64,000 bases of DNA from Sipunculus nudus (GCA_026874595.1 CM049313.1:59353159-59417158), one strand, 5' to 3'; shown: positions 50,451 through 62,757, numbered from the stretch's first letter. Translations and numbers: made by a program. The notes: generated by a model not told the origin, from the letters alone.

Positions 50451-50452
<2 letters not shown>

Positions 50453-51537
50453 CCTTATTGCCTCCCTTCCTCCCTCTATCCCATTCTGTTGACAGGTACT
50501 ATAAACTAGATACATTAGCTATAAATGTTAATGCAATTTAGAAATGTGAATCAACTGAAATATTCACAATCACATGTATGTTATACTGTAAATTTTTAGT
50601 AACATTCGTAAACCTGGATAAAAATTATGTAATGAAAAAAAGGAATAAATGCAAATATTGTTAATTTTTTATTGGCTCAGTAGAATGGGGAAAAAAATGA
50701 TTTGCTTTGTTTCTCCATCTTTCTGTCTGTTTTAAATATTTAATGTTCATGAATGAACTTTTTTTTATAAGCACTGTTGAATAAAATTTCATATCCTGTA
50801 TGTATATGCAAGGGTGTTGTAACTCTCACCATCCCCTTCTTCATCCCACTGAGGCTTTGCTCCTTGGCACTGTGAACAATAGTTCTATGGCTATAGCATA
50901 AAATTTAATAATTAAAGAAAATATCTGCAGAGAGACAGAGGCGTTGTAACTCTGATCATAACACAACACCCCCCCCCCCCCATCAAGTCTTAGCACCTGT
51001 GGAGTGGGGACGTTATGGCAACTGTATACATATCATAAAATTGATAAAAAAAGGTTTACCAAATAAATTGGATCTCATCAGACAAATGTGTAAACTGTTG
51101 AACTGTCAACAGCTTATAAAAAATGTAACCAATGGAAAGGCATGGTCAGATCTCAAATATTATTTGCAACATTTTCTTCAATCATATAAACCAACCATGG
51201 CCCAAATTACCTCTTCCTCTCAAACTTTATCTACATTTCATCATATTTTTAATATTTTAACCTTCTAGGTGGTTCAGTAATGTTGACCATTTGTCCATAG
51301 GTACCTATGTACATGCCAGAAATTATGTCAATATTGTGTAATATGTAGACGTGAGGGTCATCAAAATAATATTCCTTGTCAAGACCGATCTTGTCAAGAT
51401 ATCATGTCATACAGTCACAAATTCATAAATCCCCTCATCACCATAGTTAATCATAACCTTGTATCTGTCAAATTGAAAGTTTGCAGTTTTCCATACACTT
51501 TAGATCCTTCAACAAATAGCCTTATCATCATTATACT

Positions 51538-52465
51538 GTTACAACGGGGAATTAGGGGAGTTCTTCCCTGGCCATAACACAGTCACACGGCGCGTCAGGT
51601 GAATAACTGAGACAGTCCAAGTTGGATATTGTGCTGTTTTATTTCCAGTTGTCTTGGTTTACATGTTGATGATGGCGTGGGTCTGTCTGCCAGTTCCCAG
51701 CCCAACACAGGATTTTGTATCAGTATTACTACGTCACAACCCTTTACATCATCTTACACTTTTTCTATTGGATATTGGATATGTGTCATTATGACATACC
51801 TGAATGTTTAGATAACCATATATGGCTTCGGCTTTCGCCTACGCACAAACTTTTTCCTTGTTTTACCTAAAGCTCATGTAATATCATTATATTCCTGTCA
51901 CTGATAGATTCAGGGTATATATTTGTCTCCTGATCGATTCTATGTGACCCAGCTACTTACTGACTCACTTTTGGTACTGTTTTCCTGTCCTCAATTAATG
52001 CCTTATGCGTTGGCCGGTATTCACCGTACCTTTGACTTTTATATCATTTTACACTGTCATCCAGATCTAAACCTGGCTTCTGCTGATGCCTATAATAACA
52101 GAATCTATTTTGGCTTACTTGATTAAGTTTACGTTCACATGGCTATAACAATTATACCAGTCTATACTAATCACTGGTTGTCTGCATTCAGAATTTATGT
52201 CCATTAAAATACTCATTTATCAGCTTTTAAACCTATATGCTAACCGACATATGGAGATCGGAATCCAAACACCTGTCTTACAATGGTAGACAATGCGTTG
52301 GTACACCAATTTAGGCTATTATCATTTCTCTCTGTCGCTCTATCTGTCTTTCCATCTGCTGAACTGGTAACTGATCTTATGTGTACCAAAATATTGTGTT
52401 AAAATCAGTAATTATTTATAATAGATATTAACACCTCTTACCACATAACAATAACACTGCTTAGT
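51538..52465. other. Insertion of unknown type in the element
   Basis: This stretch has no counterpart at the same place in the sister element, where a different element is inserted. It is slightly richer in GC and includes short open frames, none recognised. Clear terminal repeats were not found, so its borders are approximate. Confidence 0.4.
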
Positions 52466-52932
52466 ATACTGTCATTGCATTCTTATTTGCTCAAATAAAT
52501 TGTTTTTTTCGACCCCTCCCAAATAAATAAAAAATAAACCACTATATTTTACTCCATATTAATCCATCAGTCAGATTATTTCATATATCATTTACTCATG
52601 ATCAGCTGAGCGCCGTGACCCATGGGTCCCTTGTTACTTGTTACTAACATTGTGTCATTCACTATCATACAGCATCAGTTATCAAGCATTCACTTGATAG
52701 AAAATATCTGCAATCATTCATAAATATTTCAGCTGTTATTATAACATACCCTTACTTGTATAACATGCCGTAACTAATCAATAAGCTTGAAAGTGTACCA
52801 TTTATTATGATACTGTTTGTTTTCATTCTCTCATCATCATAACAGTATGCAATCTGCATTACCAAAAATGTTATGTGTCAATTACTGTAGCACAACAGAC
52901 CAACCAAGATATGGGGTATTTGAAAATGATAA

Positions 52933-55700
52933 TTTTTAGCTCAGCTGACTGTAAGTCATCTGAGCTGTAGTGATCACTCTTTGTCCGTCGTCCGTCCGGC
53001 CGTCCGGCTGTCTGTATGTTAACAGGGCACAAATCGTAACCACTGGACCTGGAATCTTCTTACTTTACATCCAGAGAGGTCCATGAAAAATCTCCATGAA
53101 GAATCTTCATTCTTGACATTCTGAGAGACCTATGAAAAGTCTCCATGGAAACCAGAAATTAGGTCTCTATTATCTTCGAGCTATGGGGCCCCAAAGTACC
53201 CCCCAGAATAGTGAAAAATTTCATACAAAAACTTCAATATCTCAGTAACTACATCACTGATGGTCATAATTTTTGGCATACTTATTAATCATGAGATGTT
53301 TCATCAGTTTCTGCAGACTGGTGGCGCCACCTGTATTTTTCAATTATTTACGAATTTTTTTTTTCTCTTTTTCAGACCTCGATGAAACTGTCATCTGTTA
53401 ACAGGGCACAAATCTTAACCACTGGACCTAGAATCTTCATTCTTGATATTCTGAGAGACCTATGAAAAGTCTCCATGGAAACCAGAAATTAGGTCTCTGT
53501 TACCCATATCCTTTGAGCTATGGGGCCCCAAAGTACCCCCCAGAATAGTCAAAAATTTCATACAAAAACTTCAATATCTCATTAACTACATCACTGATGG
53601 TCATGATTTTTGGCATACATACTAATCATGAGATGTTCCTTCAGTTTCTGCAGACTGAAGTACCCCTCAGAATAATGAAAATTTGATACAAAAACTCAAA
53701 TATCTGAACAACTAATGCGTTGATCACCATGATTCTTTGCATGGATATGAATCATGGAGTATTTCATCGGTTTCTGCAGACTGGTGGCGCCACCTGTATT
53801 TTTTCTATATTTTACAATTTTCTTTCTCTATTTTTGATACCTTTAAAGATGTGGTCATCTGATAACAGGGCACAAATCATAACGGCTGGACCGGTAATCT
53901 TCTTTCTTGACATGCAGAGAGGCCAATGAAAAGTCTTCTTGGAAACTGAAAATAAGGTCTCTGTTACCCAAAACCTCAGAGCCATGGGGCTCTGAAGTAT
54001 CCCCCAGAATAATGCAAAATTTGATACAAAAGCTTAAGTATCTGAATAACCACTGCATTGATCACCAAGATTCTTTGCATGAATATTAATCATGGGATGT
54101 TCCATCACTTCCTGCAGACTGGTGGCCCTACCTGTATTTTTTTTCAAATTTTTGCAAATTTTTTTCTCCTTTTTTTTCAAACCTCAATGAAACTGTCATC
54201 TGTTAACAGGGCACAAATCATAACCACTGGACCTGTAATCTTCAAAATTAATATCCAGGGAGGTCCATGAAAAATCTCCTTGAAAACCTGAAATTAGGTC
54301 TCTGTTACCCATATCCTTGGAGCTATGGGGCTCCGAAGTACCCCCCACAATAATGCAAAATTTGATACAAAAGCTCAAGTATCTGAATAACCACTGCATT
54401 GATCACCATGATTCTTTGCATGAATATTGATCATGGGATGTTCCATCATTTCCTGCAGACTGGTGGTGCCACCTTGTATTTTTTCAATATTTTTACAATT
54501 TTTTTTCTCTTTTTCAGACCTCGATGAAACTGTCATCTGTTAACAGGGCACAAATCGTAACCACTGGACCTGGAATCTTCAAACTTAATATCCAGGGAGG
54601 TCCATGAAAAAATCTCCTTGAAAACCTTAAATTAGGTCTCTGTTACCCATATCCTTGGAGCTAAGGGGCTCCGAAGTACCCCCCCAGAATAATGCAAAAT
54701 TTGATACAAAAGGTCAAGTCTCTGAATAACTACTGCATTGATCACCATGATTCTTTGCATGAATATTGATCATGGAATGTTACATCAGTTCCTGCAAACT
54801 GGTGGCGCCATCTGTATTTTTTATCAATTTTTACGAATTTTTTTCTTTATTTTTGAGACCTTCAAAGAAGTTGTCATCTGTTAACAGGGCACAAATTGTA
54901 ACCGCTGGACCTAGATTCTTCTAACTTGACATCAAGGGAGGTTCATGAAAAGTCTCTGTGAAAACATGAAATTAGGTCTCTGTTACCCATATCCTTTGTA
55001 GTAAGTACCCCTCAGAATAATTAAAAATTTGATACTAATTTAAACTCCAGTATCTGAATAACCAATGCATTGATCTCCATGATTCTTTGCAGGCATATTG
55101 ATCATGGAGTGTTCCATCATTTCCTGCAAACTGGTGGCCCCACCTGTATTTTTTCAATTTTTTAGTCATTTTTTCTCTATTTATGAGACCTTCAAATTAA
55201 GTGGTCATCTGTTAACATGCCACAAACTGTAACTGCTGTACTTAGAATCTTCTTACTTGACATCCAGGGAGACTAATGAAAAATCTCCTTGGAAACCTGA
55301 AATTAGGTTTCTGTTACCCATATTCTCCGAGCTATAGTGCTCATAAATACCCCCAAGAATAATTAAAAATTTGATACAAACAAAAGCTACAGTATCTGAA
55401 TAACTAATGCCTTGATAGCCATGATTCTTTGGATATATATATATATTGATCATGCAGTGTTTCATCAGTTCCTGCAGACTGGTGGCACTACCTGTATTTT
55501 TTTCAAATTTTTACGCATTTTCTTTTCTATTTATGAGACCTTCAATGAAAGTTGTCATCTGTCCAAAAGCCCACTGAAACCCATTTTCTAAGGACTTTTC
55601 ACAAAATTCTTTTTTTGTTTGCACTATGGCAGTCATTTTGCTTATTGTTCAACATTCCTTGAATTCAGCTGAGCGTCATTGCCCATGGGCCACTTGTTTT
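52933..55700 (+). mobile_element. Head/tail element with about eight 340-bp units
   Basis: The head TTTTTAGCTCAGCTGACTGT is at 52933 with GTCCGTCCGGCCG tracts, and the tail CAGCTGAGCGTCATTGCCCA ends CACTTGTTT about 55700. Tandem units of about 330-345 bp contain AACAGGGCACAAATCGTAAC, GAAATTAGGTCTCTGTTACC and CTGCAGACTGGTGGCGCCAC. The 29616 element is the same subfamily with five units. The short ORFs are repeat artefacts. Confidence 0.8.
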
Positions 55701-55856
55701 ATTGTGACTGTGCAGTTGCTTATGAGTGCCATCTAGTGTTCAAACTTGAAATGATTATGTTGTTTAGAGTTGTTTGCTAATATTTTACAGGAGCTTGATT
55801 TAAAGTTCAGTTCATTGGAGCTTTAATATTGTTACCTACATGTGTAATTCTCCCCT

Positions 55857-58029
55857 TTTATTAGCTCAGCTGACTATAAGTCATCTGAGCTATAGTCGTG
55901 GTCCATTGTCCGTCGTCCATTGTCCGTCCGTCTGTCCTTCCGTCCGTCCGTAGATGTGGCACGTTTTGAAACCATAAGACCTAGGAATCAAAAATTTGGC
56001 ATAATGTTAGATGTCCCCAAGATCTCCTACCAAGCCGAAAACTGGGTCTTTGCGACTTCGTTCCTTTGAGAAATTAAGGAAAAACCTCAATTTTTTATTA
56101 AAAAACCTATTTTCACACTTCAGGACTGCCTAATATCAAAACCACTCATCTGTTTTTCCTCATATTTACCATAAATATTCCTCTATATAGTTCCTATGTA
56201 CATGCCAGAAATTAGGTCTGTATTATATAATTTAAAAAAGTTATGGGCCAAACATAATGCATTTTGTAAGAAATCAGGAAAGATATTTGAACACTTAACA
56301 CAAAACATGTTAAAGCTATGGACTTTTTTCCAGTAATATAACTTTAATTAATCAAAATTAAATTGTATATTAACAAAATTAGATCAAAATCTTTTTAATT
56401 TTTAAAAATATTAACAAAAATAAAAAATTTGTACCTCAAATTTTGCCCAATTTTGACCATGGCACATTTTTTTCTTATAAGTACATTTGATTTAATTTTC
56501 ACAGCCAGTTTACATATGGATTAATCTGATGAATTTTGAATTTGAAAGTGTAAGCTTAAAAAATAGTCTAGCTATTGAAGTTTTTTAGAAGACTTAATGT
56601 ATTTGTATTTTCTAGCATCATGACCCTACTTTTGTTTACCTGGTAATCCAAAAATTAGCATAATGTTAGATGTAATTGTAAATTGTAAATATTCATATTC
56701 TTCCATACATTTCCTATGTACATACCAAAATTTAGGTCAGTATTGCACAATTTGTTGAAGTTATAGGCCCAAACATAATGCACTTTGTAAAAAATCAGGA
56801 TATATATTTACTCACTTAATATAAAAATGGCTGAGACTTTTTATCAGGAATATAACATCATTTTATCAAGATTCAATTGTATACGGAAAATTAGATCTGA
56901 AATTTGCAGTTTTTTTTAAGTTATTAGCATAAATATAAAATCAGTACCTTAAATTTTGCCCAACTTTGGCCATGGCACAATTTTTTCCTGTAAGTACTGT
57001 GGATGTTATTTTCACAGCATGTACGCATAAGGATTAAATCTGTTAAAATCTTAAATATGAAAAATAAAAGCTGCAAAATTAGGCTAGTTTTTTAATTTGT
57101 TTGGAGGCTCTTGTTGTATTCCTTTACATTGTCAAGCAGTCCACTGAGGTCACTCTGGGTCATTCAATGCAACTCTCTATGCTCCCCAGGCTGTTATGTA
57201 ATCCCATCACTGTGGCAAGCCCTCTCTCTTGTTGAGCTTGATCAGGCTGCCAGCATAAATACCACAGGGAGCCTTTCTCCCCCCCCCCCCCCCCCCCACC
57301 CCACCCCATTCTGTTGACAGACCTGTACTCTAAACAAGATGAATCTTATAATTTCAGAGATGAACAGTAACAACAGAGACCCCTCACTGAACCCACCACT
57401 TCGATACACAGGACAAATATACAAGACAAAGCTGATAATTTTAATGTTAAAAACTTCTTTTTGTTGAGACTTGGACAATTTTGATTTTTTTTTTAAATAT
57501 TCAGGAATTTAATCCTAATATTAATATATGATAAAATATTAGGACCTAATGAAAGTGCTAACTGACAAGATTTAAGAAGATATAAATACTTTGTAGCATT
57601 TCGTTCATATCTCTTAAAGTTGGTGGGGCCTAGTTATCTAGTTTTTAAAATTAGAAATATTGGTCAAACTTTGTGGGATTAATTTTTAACTCATATGGCC
57701 ATATATTTAACTTTTGAAAAATTAATTATCTTCACACATTATTTGTTTATGAAATGGAACTTTTATATGACACTTACCGTAAGCCCATTTTTTCCCTTTG
57801 TGCATCACTAAATGGTTTCAGGCCAAAGGTTTCATTTATTACACAGTCCATATGCTTTAGCTCATGTCCATTATTCTATAATTTACAGAGTTTCATTTAA
57901 GCTGGGCCATTTTCTCTTAGCTTTTCAAATGGTAATATATATGGAAAAACCATAAGAAACAAAAATATTTGCAGTTACTAATATTTTCCAAAATTCAGCT
58001 GAGCGACGTGACCCATAGGTCCCTTGTTT
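55857..58029 (+). mobile_element. Head/tail element
   Basis: The head TTTTATTAGCTCAGCTGACT is at 55857 with GTCCGTCCGTC tracts, and the tail CAGCTGAGCGACGTGACCCA ends CCCTTGTTT about 58029. The first about 650 bp matches 21372 and 49019. A poly-C run lies at 57278-57298. It is non-autonomous. Confidence 0.75.
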
Positions 58030-60577
58030 AGTTAGGGTACATAAGTATAAACATAACCGGCAGGGCTTAGTTTAATTTATTGGGCACCAGATTGCACTGG
58101 GAGGCAGATGCAGTATTTTGCACTGTACAAAATAATCAAGTACCCCAAATTGAATGAGAAAAATGTGTTCATTTCTTAAAATTACAGCTACTACTTAGAA
58201 ATATAACCTTGTATGTTTTGATATTTTGCTGTTTTAGTTTAATATGAGCATGGTTTACAAGAGATATAATCTTTTTGACTTTCTAGGAAGCAATCACCCA
58301 ATGACTCCTTTACCCCTTGAAAATAAATTTAAAGAAAAAATTTATTTTAAATCAGATTTTTGTTTCTCTAACAGAATTTAATTTGAGATAAAGAGTTCAT
58401 TTAGGTATTTTTCCCTCATTTGTACTTTTCAAGTTTATCTCTGTTAAGATATTTATGTTATGCAGAAGTATGGTATCTAAGATTATATTGTTATGAAGTG
58501 GTAACATATAATCCACCCAATAATTGTTCTCATTATAAAATGTAAACAAGTTTATAGTTAAAATTATCATTTTCCGAATCTTGTAAAGGTCCATTGAAGG
58601 GGTTTGATTTAAAAATACAATTTGTGTAATTAATATCAAATTTTAAATTCAGTTGAAAAAAAGGCATCCCTTTCTAAATGTAGACTTGCTCCCTGGTAAG
58701 GTCTGCTGCAGGGTTGTATTTTATTTGGAAGCCCACCTTCCTGTGTTTTATCAGTCTTAGAAAGAAAGTGAAGAAACCAGTCTAGGCCCTAATGGGGGTT
58801 GCTTGAGAACTGCTAGTACTGGAATTTTGTATGGTCTGATTGAGCTGAAGAATTGACTTTGTGCTGTAAGTGATAGGTGCAGACATTACTAATATAACTC
58901 CTTTGCGTACCACCAGGTGGCACCGAAGGGTCATGGGTTCCCATTTTGCAAGGAGCAGCTAACCCAGTGTATGGTCAGTGTCAACTTGTCACCTCCCGCG
59001 CTGGCTGTGTCATTCTTACTTTTGCTTGTTGCTGCATCCTGCTTAATTACAGTAAATCTCCACCAGAGGTCTCTGTCATACACTAGCATTTACCTTTGCT
59101 GTGCCATTTCAGCATGCTGTAGAGTAAATCAGTGCGAGAATAACACTCCTTTTACAATTCAAATGCAAAACAATTTCAAACCACTGAGTATGAGAATTTG
59201 GTGTTCACACAGCAATCAAAAGCATTTTTATCCATTTCGGCCAAAACATTTTGAATCCAAGCCAGGAAGTTGTATCAAACCATTTCCAGTGCAAATCAAA
59301 TTAGCCACACAACTGAAGTGCTGTGTGAACATTCTAGAATGGTTCAAACCTACATTGAAGTACTTAGTAACAGCAATGATCAGATTCTTTGTTTTAGGCA
59401 TTTTCCTCCAGGGAAAGGCTGTCTGTCACAAGCCTGAGTTTGCTTTGGCCTTATGGCTAGATTGAAACTCATTTGTTGAAATTGGGCAGTGCCCAACTTG
59501 TTTTGAATAGTTTTCAGTAGGAGAGGGTATGAAACATCCAAGCATAATATATCATGTAAATTGGATACTAATATTACTATCTTTTATTCATTTGTACTGG
59601 TCTGCCAAAAATGAAAACTCAGCCATTTGAAAATTTATTTATTTTTTGGAATAAATGGACAGGAAATTTGTGTTTGTTAGGGTACAGATAGGCCAGCAAT
59701 CATTTTACCATTGATTAAGGCTGCTGGATATAACGATTTAATGAACAGTCACTTGAAATGACAGGTGTATCAGAGTGAAGGTAGCAGCCTCTGGTGGGAG
59801 GTTTAATTACTGATTTTTCTTTTGTTTCAGCCTTTGAAAGTTAACCACATGAGGCCTTCATAAAATATATTTTAATTTGTAAACATTTTTTTCTTGATAT
59901 TGCATATGTTGTTTCCATTGTACTTCAGGCTTTGCTTTCTTTGCAAGTATCTTTCCTGCTACATTTGGCCTGGCTCTTTGGTTTAATTTTGTAATTATTG
60001 AAGACTGTGCATTCATGAGAAACTATATTTTGTTATATTTCTTTCTGTGTGTTCTGCATTAAAGATATGTTGACATGATGAGACACAGTTTCATGATATT
60101 TCTTTTGAACTCATTAGTTGTTGATTTTGCACATTATTAACTTCCTCAATATACATTAAATCAACCATAAAATGTTTTGGTTGTTAAATAAGGCAGATTA
60201 AATGATTAATGAGAGTCCAGGAAAAAAAAGATGATCAGGCACTCAAAGGAAAAGATATCCCCGTGTCAAAAATGTGGGACATGCTTTTGTGCAAAAATGA
60301 ATCCCATGGCATCGCATTGGTCGAGACAAATCCTCAAGGCATCACCTATTACAGTGCTTTGATCCTGTTATCTTTTATAGACACCTGTAGTTCATCTAGC
60401 CAGAGATAGATGGCACTAAGTATACCAGCTCAACCAAATAAGGCAGATCCTTTGCCCATTTGGGTGGACATGCCTGTTGCCATGACCACCACTGGTTCAT
60501 CCAATTCATTGTAAATACTTAATCATGTACAGCCAAAGATATTAAGACAAACCTCTCTTCAAAACTCTTATTCTTTA
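58030..60577. other. Last-intron sequence with one longer open frame
   Basis: No mobile element is recognised here. The only notable structure is the open frame at 58917-59465, listed separately. The remaining sequence is AT-rich and unannotated. Confidence 0.5.
58917..59465 (+). CDS. Unrecognised ORF in the last CRTC intron (tentative)
   Basis: This is a 182-codon open frame, the longest here not made of tandem repeats. It opens with GTG after CCACCAG; the first ATG is at 58971, giving 164 codons. From that Met, residues 8-24 are hydrophobic (ALAVSFLLLLVAASCL), resembling a signal peptide or membrane anchor, followed by a Cys-rich stretch (YLCCAISACCRVNQC). I recognise no family. In DNA of this base composition an ORF this long is uncommon but possible by chance. 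It could be a single-exon gene nested in the intron, an alternative exon entered at the CCACCAG acceptor-like site, or noise. It ends in TGA-free sequence up to the TAG at 59458-59465 region; no polyadenylation signal is obvious close by. Confidence 0.2.
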   Translation: MAPKGHGFPFCKEQLTQCMVSVNLSPPALAVSFLLLLVAASCLITVNLHQRSLSYTSIYLCCAISACCRVNQCENNTPFTIQMQNNFKPLSMRIWCSHSNQKHFYPFRPKHFESKPGSCIKPFPVQIKLATQLKCCVNILEWFKPTLKYLVTAMIRFFVLGIFLQGKAVCHKPEFALALWLD

Positions 60578-60636
60578 GTTTGAATGATAATTCAGTTATT
60601 GCTTTGTATTGTTCAGGATGTTACAGTGATATTTCC

Positions 60637-61392
60637 TCTTGTGTGTACTTGTCATCATTCAGTGTATACTTGTCATCATTCAGTGTGTACTTGTCATCAT
60701 TCAGTATGTACTCATCATCATTCAGTGTATACTTGTCATCATTCAGTGTGTACTTGTCATCATTAAGTGTGTACTTGTCATCAGTCAGTGTGTACTCATC
60801 ATCATTCTGTGTGTACTTGTCATCATTGTGTGCACTTGTCATCATTCAGTATGTACTTTTCAGATAGTGTGTACTAATCATCAGTCAGGGTATACTTGTC
60901 ATCATTCAGTTGGTACTCATCATTCAGTGTGTATTCATCATCATTCAGTGTGTACTTGTCATCAGTCAGTGTGTACCATTCATCAGCCAGAATGAACTTG
61001 TCATCATTCAGTGTGTACTGGTAATCATTAAGTATGTATTCTTCATCAGTAAGTGTGAACTTGTCATCATTCAGTGTGTACTTGTCATCATTCAGCGTGT
61101 ACTTGTCATCATTCAGTGTGTACTTGTCATCATTCAGCGTGTAATTGTCATCATTCAGTGTGTACTTTTCATCAGTCAGTGTGTACTTGTCATCAGTCAG
61201 TGTGTTCTTGTCATCATTCAGTGTGTATTTGTCATCAGTCAGTGTGTACTCATCATCATTAAGTGTGTACTCATCATCATTCTGTGTGTACTTGTCATCA
61301 TTGTGTGTACTTGTCATCATTCAGTATGTACTTTTCATCAGTCAGTGTGTACTAATCAATAGTCAGGGTATACTTGTCATCATTCAGTTAGA
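60637..61392 (+). repeat. 21-bp minisatellite, block 1
   Basis: The unit is TACTTGTCATCATTCAGTGT plus G, about 36 copies, with point variants (ATCAGTCAG, CTCATCATC). Because 21 is a multiple of three, ORFs are open in many frames (VYLSSFS, CTCHHSV, VLVIIQC; NDDKYTL on the minus strand). These are repeat artefacts. Confidence 0.95.
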
Positions 61393-61744
61393 CCAGCAAC
61401 AGGTCGAGGAATAATTTTTTTCTCATTTTTTTATCATGTTTATAAATCTTCAGTGATCATTTTATAATTCATGTACTGACTCCTACTGTGAGGTGCAAAT
61501 AGTTTAGTTTCTTTCTCCAGGGGGCCCCACTATCACTTCAGGGGAGAGAATACACAAGAATCCTCTATAATTGAGCACACAGACGCCACCTGTAGTTATA
61601 ATTGTGTATTACTGGAACTGGTCATGGCAGCAACAGGGCAGCTGAACAGAGGGTCAACAGAGTACCAGAATAGGGGTTGCTTTTACTTGGGGTATATTTA
61701 TGTAAAATCAGAAATAGACAAAATTATAGGGACCTATGCAGGTC
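61393..61744. other. Unique island between minisatellite blocks
   Basis: Non-repetitive sequence with a good acceptor, TTTCTTTCTCCAG, at 61508-61520 and a short phase-compatible open frame ending in TAA at 61568-61570. It may be an alternative terminal exon or merely spacer. Confidence 0.4.
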
Positions 61745-62525
61745 TACATTCAGTGGGTACTCATCATCATTCAGTGTGTATTCATCATCATTCAGTGTGT
61801 ATTTGTCATCAGTCAGTGTGTACTCATCATTAGCCAGAATGAACTTGTCATCATTCAGTGTGTACTTGTCATCATCAAGTATGTACCCATCATCAGTCAG
61901 TGTGTACTCATCATCAGTCAGTGTGTACTTGTCATCATTCAATGTGTACTTGTCATCATTCAGTGTGTTCTTGTCATCATTCAGTGTGTTCTTGTCATTA
62001 TTCAGTGTGTACTTGTCATCATTCAGTGTGTACTTGTCATCATTAAGTGTGTTTTCATCATCATTCTGTGTGTACTTGTCATAATTTAGTGAGTATTCAT
62101 CATCAGTCAGTGTGTACTTGTCATCATTCAGTATGTGCTTGTCATCAGTCAGTGTGTACTTGTCATCATTCAGTGTGTACTTGTCATCAGTCAGTGTGTA
62201 TTCATCATCATTCAATGTGTACTTGTCATCAGTGAGTGTGTATTCATCATCATTCAGTGTGTACTTGTCATCATTCAGTGTGTACTTGTCATCATGCAGT
62301 GTATACTTATCATCATTCTGTGTGTACTCATCATCAATCATCGTGTACTTGTCATCATTCAGTGTGTACTTGCCATCATTCAGTGTGTACTCCTCATCAG
62401 TCAGGGTATACTAGTCATCATTCAGTGTGTACTGGCCATCATTCAGTATGTACTTGTCATCATTCAGTGTGTACTGGCCATCATTCGGTATGTACTTTTC
62501 ATCAATCTGTATGTACTCATCATCT
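61745..62525 (+). repeat. 21-bp minisatellite, block 2, abutting the last exon
   Basis: The same 21-bp unit as block 1, about 37 copies, reaches to within about 15 bp of the last exon. One frame is open from 62236 through the acceptor into the last CRTC exon. Variants with CTGGCCATCATTC cluster at the 3' end. Confidence 0.95.
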
Positions 62526-62539
62526 TTTTTTCCTTCCAG

Positions 62540-62757
62540 GAGCAGATGACAGTATACAGAGACAAGACTTTGCAAGAGAATTAGGGAATGCAATGGCCGG
62601 CATGACAGATTCGCTGGATTCTGATTTATTTACTCCTGATGAAGCCCTTAGGGTTGGTCTGGATCCATTAGATCTGGATGGTCTCCAAATGCTAGATCCA
62701 GGCAGTTTAGTTACAGATCCGGCCACTGAAGACTCATTCCGAATGGACAGGCTCTGA
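62540..62757 (+). CDS. CRTC: CRTC last coding exon, transactivation domain
   Basis: The acceptor is TTTTCCTTCCAG. Joined to the carried-over G it reads GADDSIQRQDFARELGNAMA, GMTDSLDSDLFTPDEALR, then LDPLDLDGLQMLDPGSLVTD, ending DPATEDSFRMDRL before TGA, with TAG directly after. The vertebrate family ends in the same way (LTLDGLHML...DPATEDTFRMDRL), so this is the complete acidic C-terminal transactivation domain that contacts p300/CBP and TAF components. Upstream, a 21-bp minisatellite runs to within a few bases of the polypyrimidine tract and is in frame with this exon without a stop from 62236. Confidence 0.97.

Larger units (their letters stand above)
49019..52635 (+). mobile_element. Head/tail element, sister copy of the 26756 element
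   Basis: The head TTTTTAGCTCAGCTGACT is at 49019 and the tail CAGCTGAGCGCCGTGACCCA...CCCTTGTT ends at 52635. The first 1.25 kb matches 21372 onward, and the 50400-52635 part matches 31900-34680. An unrelated stretch, about 51538-52465, interrupts the match and is probably another insertion. No coding sequence is recognised. Confidence 0.75.
19642..62757 (+). other. CRTC: CRTC gene, 3' portion (eight coding exons)
   Basis: This span runs from the first recognisable CRTC exon to the stop codon. CRTC proteins are cAMP- and calcium-regulated coactivators. When phosphorylated by SIK/AMPK-family kinases they stay in the cytoplasm bound to 14-3-3; after calcineurin dephosphorylation they enter the nucleus and bind the CREB bZIP domain. 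The eight exons (92, 68, 44, 313, 450, 213, 346 and 218 bp) have mutually compatible phases and give about 580 codons. The N-terminal CREB-binding coiled coil is absent; I looked for the GSLPNVNQ-type region between 1 and 19641 and did not find it, though a very small exon could have been missed. The family members I know are roughly 600-800 residues, so about 150 residues should lie upstream. Family assignment is secure; the exact paralogue name is not meaningful in an invertebrate. Confidence 0.95.

Noticed and set aside
61724-62341. 205-codon minus-strand ORF of NDDKYTL heptads
   Set aside because: Antisense of the 21-bp minisatellite, open in several frames at once, with no evidence of a gene.
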